Shown here: positions 25,328-34,401 of the stretch, one piece after another | Layout of the letters: each line of letters starts with the position of its first letter | Numbering within the stretch: the stretch's first letter is position 1 | Assembly: GCF_002270415.1 (NCBI RefSeq) | Contig: NZ_NNRI01000021.1 | Location: 186,001-250,000 of the forward strand | Source of the DNA: Mesorhizobium sophorae | GTDB taxonomy: Bacteria > Pseudomonadota > Alphaproteobacteria > Rhizobiales > Rhizobiaceae | Length of the DNA stretch: 64,000 bases | Reading direction: 5' to 3' | The notes under the pieces: model-generated | Told to the model about the DNA's origin: nothing | What the model saw: only the letters and a program-made list of their open reading frames with translations | Databases searched by the model: none | Made by a program: the position numbers and the translations under genes

Positions 25328-25351
25328 AAAGGCGGGAAACACCCCGCCTTT
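25328..25351. terminator. hairpin terminator after cspA copy 1
   Basis: AAAGGCGGG-AAACAC-CCCGCCTTT. It lies about 100 bases past the cspA stop. A closely similar hairpin occupies the same place in the second MucR-cspA module (36207-36229). Confidence 0.7.
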
Positions 25352-25448
25352 CCTTGCAAATTGTCTGGCTTGGCCTGTAATTCGTGAAGGCTGAGAAAAA
25401 GCTGCCCTGGCCTCTGGCTCCGTCACGTTTGCCCGGCGCGCAAGACAG

Positions 25449-25661
25449 TCAGCCTGCCTTGCTCAGACTGCCAGCTGAAGACTTGCCGGTGCGGCGGTCC
25501 TGCTCGATTTCATATTTGATCTTCTGACCATCGACGAGGGTCGAAAGACCGGCACGCTCGACAGCCGAAATGTGGACGAACACGTCCTGACCGCCGCCAT
25601 CGGGCTGGATGAAGCCGAAGCCCTTGGTGCTGTTGAACCACTTCACGGTTCCAGTCGCCAT
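25449..25661 (-). CDS. cspA: cold-shock-domain protein (copy 1)
   Basis: 70 residues: MATGTVKWFNSTKGFGFIQP is the cold-shock domain start with RNP1 (KGFGFI), and DVFVHISAVE is RNP2. It binds single-stranded RNA or DNA as an RNA chaperone. The tail RRTGKSSAGSLSKAG is shared with copy 2 at 36305-36517, with only a few substitutions. A long leader with an ACGCAGCAAAA...GCAAGGCC segment is also shared. Confidence 0.93.
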   Translation of the reverse strand: MATGTVKWFNSTKGFGFIQPDGGGQDVFVHISAVERAGLSTLVDGQKIKYEIEQDRRTGKSSAGSLSKAG

Positions 25662-26226
25662 CTTCTTATTCCTTCATAACAACTGCAGAATGGCCTGGCC
25701 AAAAAGCCAGGCCGGTTTACATTGCGCCAGGAGATAACGCAGCAAAATCGCCAAATCGCAAGGCCTTTGACCACTTGGCCGAAGAAGAAACAGGGCTCGG
25801 ACTCTCTTGGGCACAGACAAGATCCACCTTGTCCCTGGTCTACGCTCTGGGACGGCCGTTCGGCGCCGCCTCGACAAGGAGCTGGTGTGCCGACCAGGTC
25901 GTCGATGTGGGTCACGGTCGACGAGGCCGCGGCCTTGCCACCCGATCCGGCCACGAGCGGACCTCGGGCGCTTGATGACCGTCGCGACTGTTTCGGTGTC
26001 CCGCCGGCAGATGAGCACATCGCGCCGTCGAGTTCCGGCGCTGGACGTTGCCGGTCCAGGCGAGCGACTGTTTGGCAAGTCCCGGTTGCGGGGGGAGTGG
26101 TCGACCATGATGGACCACCATTCCAAATCGGGCTCCGGCCAGAAACCCGCGTTGCACGACAGGCCCCTGACCGGCAAATGACGGGTAGCCTGAAATCGAG
26201 GAGTGCTCCCGCATTGATTGGATCAT
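25662..26226. other. cspA leader and gap before the IS element
   Basis: No gene supported. The first part is the cspA promoter and leader region, similar to that of copy 2. The remainder contains long open frames on both strands typical of GC-rich DNA but no recognisable protein. Confidence 0.4.
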
Positions 26227-26230
26227 CTAG

Positions 26231-27733
26231 CAGGCTGTTGAAAAAGCCTCTCGCGGCCGGATTGGGATCGTGATTCACTGTCACCGAAGGAACTCGGAGA
26301 CTGAATCGTGCGCGGTGGCGACAATCGAACTGGCGAACTGTTCAGCTATGTGGACCTCGAGGCGCGGGTTCGGCGGGATCATCCGCTTCGGACGATCCGT
26401 GCGATCGTGAACGAGGCACTGTCGGCGCTGGAGCGAGAATTCGCGGCGCTGTATTCGCCGATCGGGCGACCATCGATCCCGCCGGAGAAGTTGCTTCGGG
26501 CTATGCTGCTACAGGCGTTCTATTCGATCCGTTCGGAGCGTCTGCTGATGGAGCGGCTGGAATACGATCTTCTATTCCGCTGGTTCGTCGGCATCGGTGT
26601 TGTACGACGCGGCGTGGGACCATTCGGTGTTCTCGAAGAACCGCGACCGGCTGCTCGAAGGCGATATCGCGGCGAAGTTTCTGAACGCGGTCTTGGCACG
26701 GCCCAAGGTGAAGAAGCTTCTCTCCACGGATCACTTCTCAATGGCACGCTGATCGAGGCTTGGGCCTCGATCAAGAGCTTCAAGCCGAAAGACGGCCCGG
26801 ATGAGCCGCCGTCGGGTGGCGGCGGGCGCAATGAGGAGGCGGACTTCCACGGCCAGAAGCGGTCGAACGAGACGCATGCCTCGACGACCGATCCCGATGC
26901 GAGGCTCTACCGCAAGGGCAAAGGCAAGGAAGCCAAGCTCAGCTTCATGGGGCATGGGTTGATGGAGAACCGCCATGGTTTGCTGGTCGATGCCTGCCTG
27001 ACGCCGGCTGACGGGCATGCCGAACGGGTGGCGGCGCTGCACATGATCGAGCCGCATGCCGACCGGCCGCGAGCAATCACGCTCGGTGGCGACAAGGGCT
27101 ATGATGCGCAGGACTTCATCAACGAACTGCGCTCGATGAAGGTGACCCCGCACGTGGCGCAAAACACGAACGGGCGCCGTTCCTCTATCGATCGCCGCAC
27201 GACCCGGCACGGCGGCTACGCCGTCAGCCAGCGCATCCGCAAACGGATCGAAGAGGCGTTCGGCTGGATAAAGGTCGTCGCAGGTCAGCAGAAGACGAAG
27301 TACCGTGGCCGAGATCGCGTCGGATGGGCCTTCATCTTCGCTGCAGCCGCCTACAATCTGGTGCGGTTGCCAAAGCTGCTGGCGGCGCCGACATGACCGC
27401 GCCTGCTGGCTGCCAATTGATCGGCCGCTGGCGCATCGTCGAGGCCGATCTGTGGGATCGCGGCTATCTCAACCTCGGCGGACCCGCCACGATCACCATC
27501 AGGGCCGACAATAGTGGTGAGATCGCCTTTGGCGCTCTGCAAGCCGGCCTCGATCTGAGCTACAGCCCCTCGACGGTCTGCTTCACGTGGGCCGGCTTCG
27601 ACGAAATGGACGAAGCCACAGGTGATGGCTCCGCCGAACTGCTCGACGACGGCTCCATCGAGATCGCATTCGCCTATCACAATGGCGATGAGGCCATCCT
27701 CAAAGCCAAGCGCGACACTTCTTCAACAGCCTG
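26231..27733 (+). mobile_element. IS5-like insertion sequence with passenger gene and CTAG duplication
   Basis: Terminal inverted repeats CAGGCTGTTGAAAAAG (left) and CTTCTTCAACAGCCTG (right) are flanked by CTAG on both sides (26227-26230 and 27734-27737), a 4-bp target duplication. Inside are a transposase gene and a short second gene overlapping its end. The transposase carries a shifted segment and has probably lost activity. Confidence 0.85.
26308..27396 (+). pseudogene. IS5-like DDE transposase with an internal out-of-frame segment
   Basis: 362 codons, open throughout, but residues about 98-150 are out of register. The correct sequence (DDAAWDHSVFSKNRDRLLEG, then KVKKLLSTDHFS) is readable in another frame between about 26593 and 26735. 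A small indel at each end shifts out and back. As a result the first catalytic Asp (VDGTLIEAW in relatives) reads LNGTLIEAW. The other motifs are intact: LGGDKGYDAQDFINELR and the RKRIEEAFGWIK Glu helix. It therefore encodes a complete-length but probably dead enzyme. Confidence 0.8.
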
Positions 27734-27737
27734 CTAG
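27393..27737 (+). CDS. passenger protein of the IS5-like element
   Basis: 114 residues (MTAPAGCQLIGRWRIVEADL, then GGPATITIRADNSGEIAFGA and TVCFTWAGFDEMDEATGDGS). The ATG overlaps the transposase stop (ATGA), so it is coupled to it. The predicted beta-rich, acidic protein has no function I can assign. Its final codons lie in the right terminal repeat, and the TAG stop lies within the duplicated CTAG target, so the true end depends on the insertion site. Confidence 0.65.
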   Translation: MTAPAGCQLIGRWRIVEADLWDRGYLNLGGPATITIRADNSGEIAFGALQAGLDLSYSPSTVCFTWAGFDEMDEATGDGSAELLDDGSIEIAFAYHNGDEAILKAKRDTSSTAC

Positions 27738-27741
27738 AAAA

Positions 27742-28200
27742 CTAGGCGGCCTCGAGGCCCTTCAGGGCCTTCGCGAAGGCGTCCTTGACCGGCTTGGAAA
27801 CGTCGGCCGCCGCCCTGGCGGTGAGCGCCTGGATGTCCTTGACTTGCTCGACACCCATTTCAAGGCGCTTGCGCAGAAAGATCCTGTGCAATTCAAAAAC
27901 TTCGGACAGCGACTTCACACGGACCAGAGCCTCAAGGTGCGAGAAGTCAGCTTCGGCGTTCGCGCGCAATGCCGCGATCATCTTCAGCGACAACTCGTTG
28001 CCGGCCGACTTCGCGGTTTCGGCGCTCGACTCGAGCGCCTTCTGGGTCTCTTCAGCGCCTTTGAATTTTTGAAGCACCTCGTTCGTTTGCTCCATACCCT
28101 TGTCAGCGACGGCGCGAAGTTGATCGGTAGCCTTGTCGGGATTGAATGCCGCAAATTCGGTGGCTTCGGTTGCGCTGGACTTGTCAGTGGGTTTGGACAT
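27742..28200 (-). CDS. phasin-family protein
   Basis: 152 residues from ATG 28200, after GGAGGTTCAAGAA. The protein is almost entirely helical: DKATDQLRAVADKGMEQTNE, then LSLKMIAALRANAEADFSHL and FELHRIFLRKRLEMGVEQVK. It closes with DVSKPVKDAFAKALKGLEAA. This is the phasin_2 pattern of proteins that coat polyhydroxybutyrate granules and affect storage in rhizobia. The IS5-like element ends just 5 bases past its stop, so its terminator may be displaced. Confidence 0.82.
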   Translation of the reverse strand: MSKPTDKSSATEATEFAAFNPDKATDQLRAVADKGMEQTNEVLQKFKGAEETQKALESSAETAKSAGNELSLKMIAALRANAEADFSHLEALVRVKSLSEVFELHRIFLRKRLEMGVEQVKDIQALTARAAADVSKPVKDAFAKALKGLEAA

Positions 28201-28487
28201 TTCTTGAACCTCCGCTTGAAGATGGTTTCCCGCCCGCGACAGCACATTGGGGCTGATGTGTGACAGTGGTATGTGCACTGCACCAATCTGGTGCGGCGTG
28301 CCGGCTCGGCCGCTGCAGATCGGCTTCGCGCGGACGTGCCAGTGATCAAATGGGTTACGGGTAATGACGTGCCGTCATGGCGCGTGCCGACCTTCCCTTT
28401 GCCGAGAACGGTTTCAGATCGGACCGTCGCCGGCCTCGAATTTCTCGGGCGCTCTCCGGGCCCCCGCTCGATCCATGATCGAGATTG

Positions 28488-28736
28488 CTAGACAAGCAGG
28501 CCTTCCTCTCTGGCGGCTGCCTTGAAGGCGATGCGGGCATCGGCAGGCGTCAGTTCTCCGGCCAAGGCGGACAAACAGACGCGTACGGCCTCGTTCCATC
28601 TGGGACCGTGCTTGGTCCACTGGAGCAGCTGATCGGCTGCATCTTCGACGCTGCTGCACTCGTAGCGAATACCTGGGGTGCTGGTATTTATCACGACAGG
28701 TGGCGAAAACCTATGAAGGGACACCGGGGGCGTCAT
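28488..28736 (-). CDS. DUF982 protein (first of three)
   Basis: 82 residues. GIRYECSSVEDAADQLLQWT, then RVCLSALAGELTPADARIAF and KAAAREEGLL follow the DUF982 pattern: a short beta strand, a DAA-x-L-x-W helix, a C-x-AL-G motif and a final A-x-AF-x-AA-E-x helix. The family is abundant in Mesorhizobium and related rhizobia; function unknown. Other copies are at 31781 and 46335. Confidence 0.78.
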   Translation of the reverse strand: MTPPVSLHRFSPPVVINTSTPGIRYECSSVEDAADQLLQWTKHGPRWNEAVRVCLSALAGELTPADARIAFKAAAREEGLLV

Positions 28737-29508
28737 TCATGTAGATCGAAAATAACGAACGCGGCGAGAAACATGGGTCTCCAAGACGATGCGGCCAGAC
28801 CCACTAAGGGCCTGCCTCATGTTCAGGCGGATACGCATACGGCACTGATTTCGCGGCCTCCCGAGGCCGTCGTGCTGACCGAGCCAGGTTCTTTCGGGAA
28901 AAATGGGCCGCCCCGAAGTGGCTCAGTTTCACGACGAGGGTTAGCGCCGCAAACAGAGATCGTCCGATCCCCAAGCCGCATGTCGACGGCCATCAGCTCA
29001 CTTCGTCTCTTTAGAAAATGCGCATTGGTTTGCACTGCTCCGAATGCGGCTTGATAGAACGACGCAGCTCCCTGCTGCCCACCATGCTCCACAAAAATCG
29101 TCAGTGAGAGTGATATCCCAACACCGCAAACCGACTTTTGAGAACGTTCCCGTCTGAAATGCCATGCTGCTGAGGGACTACTTCATGGGCATTCGCTGCC
29201 GACAAATCGATCTGCCGCATGGCCAAAGCTTTTCGCAATGCTTTGGCCATGGACTGGGAACGCCGGAGAGCATCATGGTTCATCCCTTCTGTAGTCAGTG
29301 TCAGTGCTCGCGTTGCTGACGGCCACCCACGAGGGTCAAACCGTAAGGATTGTGCATTCACCATTCCAGGAGGAGCGAGCGGCAGGCTGCACAGCCTGCC
29401 AAGGCAATAGCTAGATCGTGACGTAGATCAACAACTGCTCGCGTCAATTGCGAATCAGGTTTCCCAAAAACTGCGAGAGTGCCCGCCGAGCGCCGTTTCA
29501 AACGTCAG
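28737..29508. other. about 770 bases without a recognised gene
   Basis: Several short frames exist on both strands but none matches a family I know. A perfect 12-base-arm palindrome lies at 29218-29251. Confidence 0.35.
29218..29251. repeat. perfect 12-bp inverted repeat with 10-base loop
   Basis: CATGGCCAAAGC, a TTTTCGCAAT loop, GCTTTGGCCATG. There is no T run, so it is less likely to be an intrinsic terminator; it may be an operator or a structured RNA element. Confidence 0.5.
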
Positions 29509-31155
29509 CTACGGGCGCGATACAAAGGGCACAGGCTGAACTTCGCTGCCAGAGGCAGGGCTTGTCGACCGTTCGATCGAAAGTGCGAGATGAGGAGAAG
29601 ACCCATCAGCCTGCAGAGCGGCTAGGCGCTCGGCTACCTCCCTGTCAGCCAAAGTCAGGCGATGATTTAGACGAAGGTAATCCGTCCATGTCGGAGTGCG
29701 GAATGTCTCAGTCCAAAGAGTCGGATTCTGAAGATTTCGCTGCAGCGTCCAATTGCGCGCACCGGCACGGGTCTGAACGCGCCGCCTTTCGCGCATGCAG
29801 CGCAGAAACGCCTCGATATTAGGTTCGGGGATCGAGTACTCCACCTTGACCACGATTGGACCGCTCCTCGGCCGGAGAGTAAGGGCCAGTTCTGGTGGGA
29901 TGAAGTCGGCAGCCCCTTGATCCGATTCTTCCCATAGTCGTATCGGCAATACCTTTCCCGCTGCTGCAACCAGCAACAGTGCCACTGCAGCACCTTCCAA
30001 AGCCCACGTCAGGGAATAGTTCTGCGCGACAGCTCCCCAGATCCAGCTGCCGGCTGCCATACCGCCGTAGGTCAAAGCGTAATAGATCGACAGAGTGCGA
30101 CCAACGACCCACCTTGGGCTTGCCAACTGCACACACACGTCGGTTCCGGTCCAGGTGACGACCCAGCCTGCGCCACCGATTGCAAGCGCGATCGCCGCCA
30201 CCGTCACGGATGATGTGACGGCCAGCAAAAGGCAACACGTTGCGCAGGCAACGGACGCCAGCGTGACCAATCGCTCTTGGGTCGCAATGCGTCTCAAGTA
30301 ACCATTGCTAATGCCTGCGACAAAGGCACCTGTGCCGAAGCCGGCCAACAGGACGCCGTAAACAAGTGGCCCACCCGCCAGCTGATCGCGGACGAGGAGG
30401 GGAAGGAGAGCAAGGATCGAGATGCTCGACAGCCCGAACAGGGTTGCACGCACAATCGCCACTCTGATCTCCGAGGAGATCGCGGTGAAGCGCATGCCAT
30501 CATGAATGGCGGTCGCCATGCGCTCGCGCGGAAGAGGCGAAGAGCGAACCTGCCACTTGGTGCGCAGGACAGCGCTCAACGGGACCAGGTCGCTCAGCGC
30601 CGCCAATGCAAATGCTGCCAGCGGGCCAAGGAAGGCCAAAATAACACCGCCCAGTGCGGGACCTACGCTTCGGACAATATTATATCCCACCGACATCAGT
30701 GTCACCGCAGCGGGTATCTCGCGCTTTTCCAGGATATCACCGACGGAGGCGTGCCAGGCTGGATCATTCAAGGCAAAGCCGCATCCGGCCAGAAAACCCA
30801 ATCCGAGGATCAACCACGGACTGACAAAGCCCAGACCGACAGCGAGAGCCAGCGTCGTGGACGCCAGTGCGATCAGGCAATGTCCGGCAAGCATCACCCC
30901 GCGGCGGCTAAAACTGTCTGCAATGGCTCCAGCAAGGATCGACAAGAAGAAGGCGGGCAGTGTAGATGCAGCCTGAACGAGTGCCACCATCAGGTCGGAG
31001 GCTGAAATCGTCGCCATGAGCCAGCCGATAGCCACGCTCTGGACGAGCCAGCCGAGGCTGGAAATCTGCGTGGCTGTCCAGATCGAGCGAAAGACCGGGT
31101 TCTGAAGAGGCATCAGTGTGGTTGCCGCAAAGGGCGGGGAATCTTCACGCCGCAT
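29509..31155 (-). CDS. MFS_3-family exporter with C-terminal monooxygenase-like domain (copy 1)
   Basis: 548 residues from ATG 31155 (GGAGGTGA ribosome site). Twelve membrane segments are apparent, from FRSIWTATQISSLGWLVQSV to VAAAGKVLPIRL. The loop motif DSFSRRGVMLAGH lies between helices 2 and 3. After the membrane part, residues about 445-520 (VVKVEYSIPEPNIEAFLRCM, then FRTPTWTDYLRLNHRLTLAD) form the soluble ABM-like tail seen on many MFS_3 (EntS-type) transporters. Probable efflux of a small molecule or siderophore; the substrate is unknown. A broken paralogue lies at 56569-58221. Confidence 0.85.
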   Translation of the reverse strand: MRREDSPPFAATTLMPLQNPVFRSIWTATQISSLGWLVQSVAIGWLMATISASDLMVALVQAASTLPAFFLSILAGAIADSFSRRGVMLAGHCLIALASTTLALAVGLGFVSPWLILGLGFLAGCGFALNDPAWHASVGDILEKREIPAAVTLMSVGYNIVRSVGPALGGVILAFLGPLAAFALAALSDLVPLSAVLRTKWQVRSSPLPRERMATAIHDGMRFTAISSEIRVAIVRATLFGLSSISILALLPLLVRDQLAGGPLVYGVLLAGFGTGAFVAGISNGYLRRIATQERLVTLASVACATCCLLLAVTSSVTVAAIALAIGGAGWVVTWTGTDVCVQLASPRWVVGRTLSIYYALTYGGMAAGSWIWGAVAQNYSLTWALEGAAVALLLVAAAGKVLPIRLWEESDQGAADFIPPELALTLRPRSGPIVVKVEYSIPEPNIEAFLRCMRERRRVQTRAGARNWTLQRNLQNPTLWTETFRTPTWTDYLRLNHRLTLADREVAERLAALQADGSSPHLALSIERSTSPASGSEVQPVPFVSRP

Positions 31156-31518
31156 GACTATCTCACCTCCACCAAGTCGTTCTTCGCTCACCTGCCGACA
31201 GCTGGGCGCTTCGCGCACAGCTGCGTCACAACCAAGCTCCGTCATCGCGCTCTCAACACAGGAGATGTCGCATCACCATGCTGATGCGCGATAAGTCCAG
31301 TTGGGTGTAAGCCGGTCGAGGTCGCGCAGCCCGATGGATGCGGTCAGTTCTGCCCTGCGACTCTCAGCTTTGGATGGTGCTAGCGCCCCGATGGCCGGCT
31401 TGTCAAACGGCCGCAGGCTGGCAGCGCCCATCGGCTGGATCCGCAGCAAGAACGGAAACCGCCTGCTGCTACGGGCGAGCCGCTTTCACCCCTTGGGACC
31501 GGACAAGGCCAGTGAGGT
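31156..31518. other. gap upstream of the MFS gene
   Basis: Contains the leader of the MFS gene and no recognisable gene. The open frames here have no matching family or start signals. Confidence 0.3.
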
Positions 31519-31716
31519 TCAAGGAGCAGCGTCTCGGTCGCTCAGCGCCTTCTTGATCTCTTTCAGCGTGCCGGCCCCGCTTTCGAACAGCGCCATGATC
31601 TTCGCGGCCAAGGCCTCGCGTTCGGGGCTGTCCGGCGGGAAATGGCCGCCTAGCTCCGCGAGGGCCTTGCTGAGCATTGCCAATTGCTCTGGACGAGCAA
31701 AACTGTTATGCGGCAT
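31519..31716 (-). CDS. small hypothetical protein
   Basis: 65 residues with a strong ribosome site (GAGGGAGGTTCGCC). MPHNSFARPEQLAMLSKALA, then REALAAKIMALFESGAGTLK: a short helical protein of a type common in rhizobia (an N-terminal F-P-L-L-AL segment followed by A-x-I-M-LFE). Function unknown. Confidence 0.6.
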   Translation of the reverse strand: MPHNSFARPEQLAMLSKALAELGGHFPPDSPEREALAAKIMALFESGAGTLKEIKKALSDRDAAP

Positions 31717-31780
31717 GGCGAACCTCCCTCAACGCGCCTCTAGCCATCCACGAAGTCCCAGCAGCAGAAGTGGCCAAAAC

Positions 31781-32083
31781 CTATGCTTGCACCTTTCCGG
31801 TGCCCGACTTGCAGGCGGCGAGCCACTGCATCGCGGAAGTTTCATCCTCCAATATGGCGACCCGTTTCGCAAAGCCAAAAAAGGCGTTGCGGGCAGCACT
31901 CACAGGCTTTCGCCCATCATAGGCATCATAGCACGTCCTAAGGGCGATCTCGTGGACTCCGTCCCTGCGATCGTCTGGCCATTCAGTGAGGAAATCGATG
32001 GCGTCCGCGAGGTCCGCAATCTCTTGTACGATGTATGTGTCACGTTTCACGAACAGCGGGGTGCCGAAAGCCTCAGCGTTCAT
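31781..32083 (-). CDS. DUF982 protein (second of three)
   Basis: 100 residues from ATG 32083 after CGGGAGGAAAGA. FGTPLFVKRDTYIVQEIADL, then ADAIDFLTEWPDDRRDGVHE and AARNAFFGFAKRVAIL fit DUF982 (DAI-x-FL-x-W-P, a conserved Cys, and an AR-AF-x-FA helix). It is longer at the C-terminus than the first copy. Same orientation as the small gene upstream of it. Function unknown. Confidence 0.78.
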   Translation of the reverse strand: MNAEAFGTPLFVKRDTYIVQEIADLADAIDFLTEWPDDRRDGVHEIALRTCYDAYDGRKPVSAARNAFFGFAKRVAILEDETSAMQWLAACKSGTGKVQA

Positions 32084-32354
32084 TCTTTCCTCCCGATCTG
32101 CTGAACAGCTAATTTGTGCGAACAGATGCATCACCGGAACCCGCTCACGATAGCTGAATGTGTTGTCAAGGCGATGACGGTTCAACACGAAAGCGGCGGC
32201 TTGCGGAGTTGTGATCGAGAAGTCCGCAGGTGCAATTCGACGAATCTTACATGAGGCTGCGGAATCACGTCTGTGACCCGACGGTGCAGGGTTCGTTTGA
32301 CGACGTGCTCTTGCACATATATTCTGGCCACATGGTCATTTTATGGAGACGCCG

Positions 32355-32591
32355 ATGAAAAGCATCACCGTAGTGGAGGCGAAATCCCGCTTCTCAGCTT
32401 TGCTGGCGGAAGTCGAAGCTGGCGAAGAAATCGCCGTCACCAGGCACGGCAAGGTGATCGCGCGCCTTGTTCCCGACCATCCCCGCGTGGCGGCCGACGC
32501 CTTTCGTGATTTTTGGGCAGACGCCGATGAAATCGATCTGGTCGCGCCTGACGACAAGCAGGCTGAACATGAGACTTCGTTGGACGGTTAG
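32355..32591 (+). CDS. Phd/YefM-type antitoxin
   Basis: 78 residues from ATG 32355; an upstream in-frame ATG is at 32343, and the GGAG in between favours 32355. KSITVVEAKSRFSALLAEVE, then GEEIAVTRHGKVIARLVPDH is the Phd/YefM DNA-binding fold, and an acidic C-terminal tail would wrap the toxin. It precedes a PIN-domain toxin gene by only 3 bases. The toxin is frameshifted, so this antitoxin is probably an orphan. Confidence 0.85.
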   Translation: MKSITVVEAKSRFSALLAEVEAGEEIAVTRHGKVIARLVPDHPRVAADAFRDFWADADEIDLVAPDDKQAEHETSLDG

Positions 32592-32594
32592 ATT

Positions 32595-33013
32595 GTGACG
32601 TCACTCTACCTTCTCGACACGAATATCCTGATAGCGGCTATGAAAGGTCGAATCGAGGTGCGTGGACGATTGGAGTCCGAGCAACTGAGCGCCATGCGGC
32701 TCTCTGCCATTGTGTGCTGGGCGAACTAGAATTCGGCGCCGAGAACAGCGCTTATGGCGACCGCAACCGCGCTCGCTTGGCCGCGCTGGCTCAACGGCTC
32801 CCGTTTGTCGGAGTCGACTACGACACAACGCGACATTATGCGAAGGTTCGAGCATTTCTGGAGCTTCAAGGAACGCCAATTTGGGCCAACGATACATGGA
32901 TTGCCGCGCAAGCGTTGGCGATCGACGCCACGCCGGTCGCAGACAATGAGCGCGAGTTTTCCCTCGTGCCTGGACTGGCACTCGAAAACTGGTTGGAACA
33001 TGGGCAACCGTGA
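32595..33013 (+). pseudogene. vapC: VapC-type PIN-domain toxin, frameshifted
   Basis: GTG 32595 starts TSLYLLDTNILIAAMKGRIE with the first PIN Asp, and runs to SAIV before an early stop at 32727. The next frame carries on as GELEFGAENSAYGDRNRARL (PIN Glu) and GTPIWANDTWIAAQALAI (PIN Asp), then a normal end at 33013. One indel around 32715 therefore inactivates the ribonuclease. VapC toxins cleave tRNA or rRNA. The loss of toxin with retained antitoxin is a common decay route. Confidence 0.82.
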
Positions 33014-33510
33014 CCTTGTCTATCCTAGGAAACCCGACTGCAGTGACGGTTCGGGCCTCACTCACCTGCCAAGCCAATATCCGCCGGGTCGGGAACCGCC
33101 GCCTCGAAAATCTCAAGATAGCTCTTACGTCTCTGGGCTCTTGTGGAGGCGCGCTTGCGAACCTTCCCGCCGATAATTTCCTTTAGCTTCTCGGCCGTTG
33201 GCTAAGCGCCGTTCATTTTTGGCGAAACGCTTGGCGATGATCCGGGTAACCGTGGAATGGCCCAAACCGCTTCGCAATAGTTTCGCAATAGCGAGGTCGC
33301 TCGACCAATTCGGAATGATCCGGCATTGTTGGTGACGTAGCCGGTGAACTCGGTGAAATAGCCCGTGATGGGAACATGGACCAGCGAGGCGCTTCGAATG
33401 GGGCCGGAAACTGCGTACGCCACCGCCGGAAACATCCGTGCTATCGGGGTGGCAAGCTCACCCGCGCAGGGAGTCGAGGGTTTTGAGGCAGACTTGGATG
33501 CGTCAGGGAC
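33014..33510. other. about 500 bases without a recognised gene
   Basis: The minus strand holds a possible fragment (EKLKEIIGGKVRKRASTRAQ, about 33070-33200) that I cannot place. Nothing else is supported. Confidence 0.3.
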
Positions 33511-34401
33511 TTAAGCGGCTGCAGGTGAAGCAAACCTTTTGGAAGTGCTTTGCTTTGGCCGGACGCACACATTGTCAACGAGCCGGATGTCCCCCAGCCA
33601 TGCGGCCACGAGGATGCGTGTCGATCTGTCCGCGGCGTCGAGCGGCGCGAGGTCATCGTCGGCCCGCAGTTCAAGATACTCGACTTCTTTGTAGCCGGCC
33701 GCCAGGATTGCCTGCCGCGCCTCAATGAGTACGTCGTCGGCTGTCGCCCCTGTCGCCAGCCGCTCGGCCAACGCGAACAGGATTTCCGCGAGGCTCGGCG
33801 CCGCCTGTCGCTGTACGGACGAGAGGCGAAGGTTGCGCCACGACATTGCCAGACCGTCGGCTTCGCGCACCGTCGGGCAAGCGACGATCTCGATCGGAAT
33901 ATCGAGATCGCGCGTCAGCCGGCGCACGACGTGCAACTGCTGGAAGTCCTTCTCTCCGAAGAAGGCCAGATCGGCGCCCGTCTGCAGAAAGAGCTTGGCT
34001 ACGACAGTTGCCACGCCGTCGAAATGGCCGGGACGGTACGCACCGCACAACCCATCGCTCACCCCGCTCACCGAGACCGCGGTGGCGAAACCTTCCGGAT
34101 ACATTTCAGATGCATCGGGTGCGTAGAGCATATGGGCACCCAGCGGCGCGAGCTTGGCAGCGTCCTCGTGCTCCGTTCGTGGATAGGCGGCAAGGTCAGC
34201 CTCATTGTTGAACTGTCTCGGGTTGATGAAGAGTGTCACGATCACCCGATCCACGCGCTCTAGCGCCGCCCGCACCAGGCTGAGATGGCCTTCATCCAGC
34301 GCGCCCATCGTCGGCACGACGGCAACCTTGAGGCCTTCGCGACGCCAGGCTGAAACAATGCTGCGCAATTCCGCGACGGTCCGGACGATCGGTATGCTCA
34401 C
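33511..34401 (-). CDS. panC: pantothenate synthetase homologue with altered active-site motifs (copy 1)
   Basis: 296 residues from GTG 34401, overlapping the panB stop (GTGA). The fold is PanC: VAVVPTMGALDEGHLSLVRA, then FINPRQFNNEADLAAYPRTE and FFGEKDFQQLHVVRRLTRDL. Two ATP-site motifs are changed. The HxGH motif reads DEGH, so its first His is lost. The SSRN motif reads SWRN. The intact copy at 52709-53596 has HEGH and SSRN. The frame is open, but activity is doubtful. PanC joins pantoate and beta-alanine. The upstream panB of this copy is broken. Confidence 0.82.
   Translation of the reverse strand: MSIPIVRTVAELRSIVSAWRREGLKVAVVPTMGALDEGHLSLVRAALERVDRVIVTLFINPRQFNNEADLAAYPRTEHEDAAKLAPLGAHMLYAPDASEMYPEGFATAVSVSGVSDGLCGAYRPGHFDGVATVVAKLFLQTGADLAFFGEKDFQQLHVVRRLTRDLDIPIEIVACPTVREADGLAMSWRNLRLSSVQRQAAPSLAEILFALAERLATGATADDVLIEARQAILAAGYKEVEYLELRADDDLAPLDAADRSTRILVAAWLGDIRLVDNVCVRPKQSTSKRFASPAAA

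Noticed and set aside
25722..26273. Open frames on both strands upstream of cspA
   Set aside because: No family resemblance or start signals; the area overlaps the cspA leader and the left IS end.
31301..32104. Plus-strand open frame of 267 codons
   Set aside because: It runs antisense across two small genes with good ribosome sites (31519 and 31781) and matches nothing.
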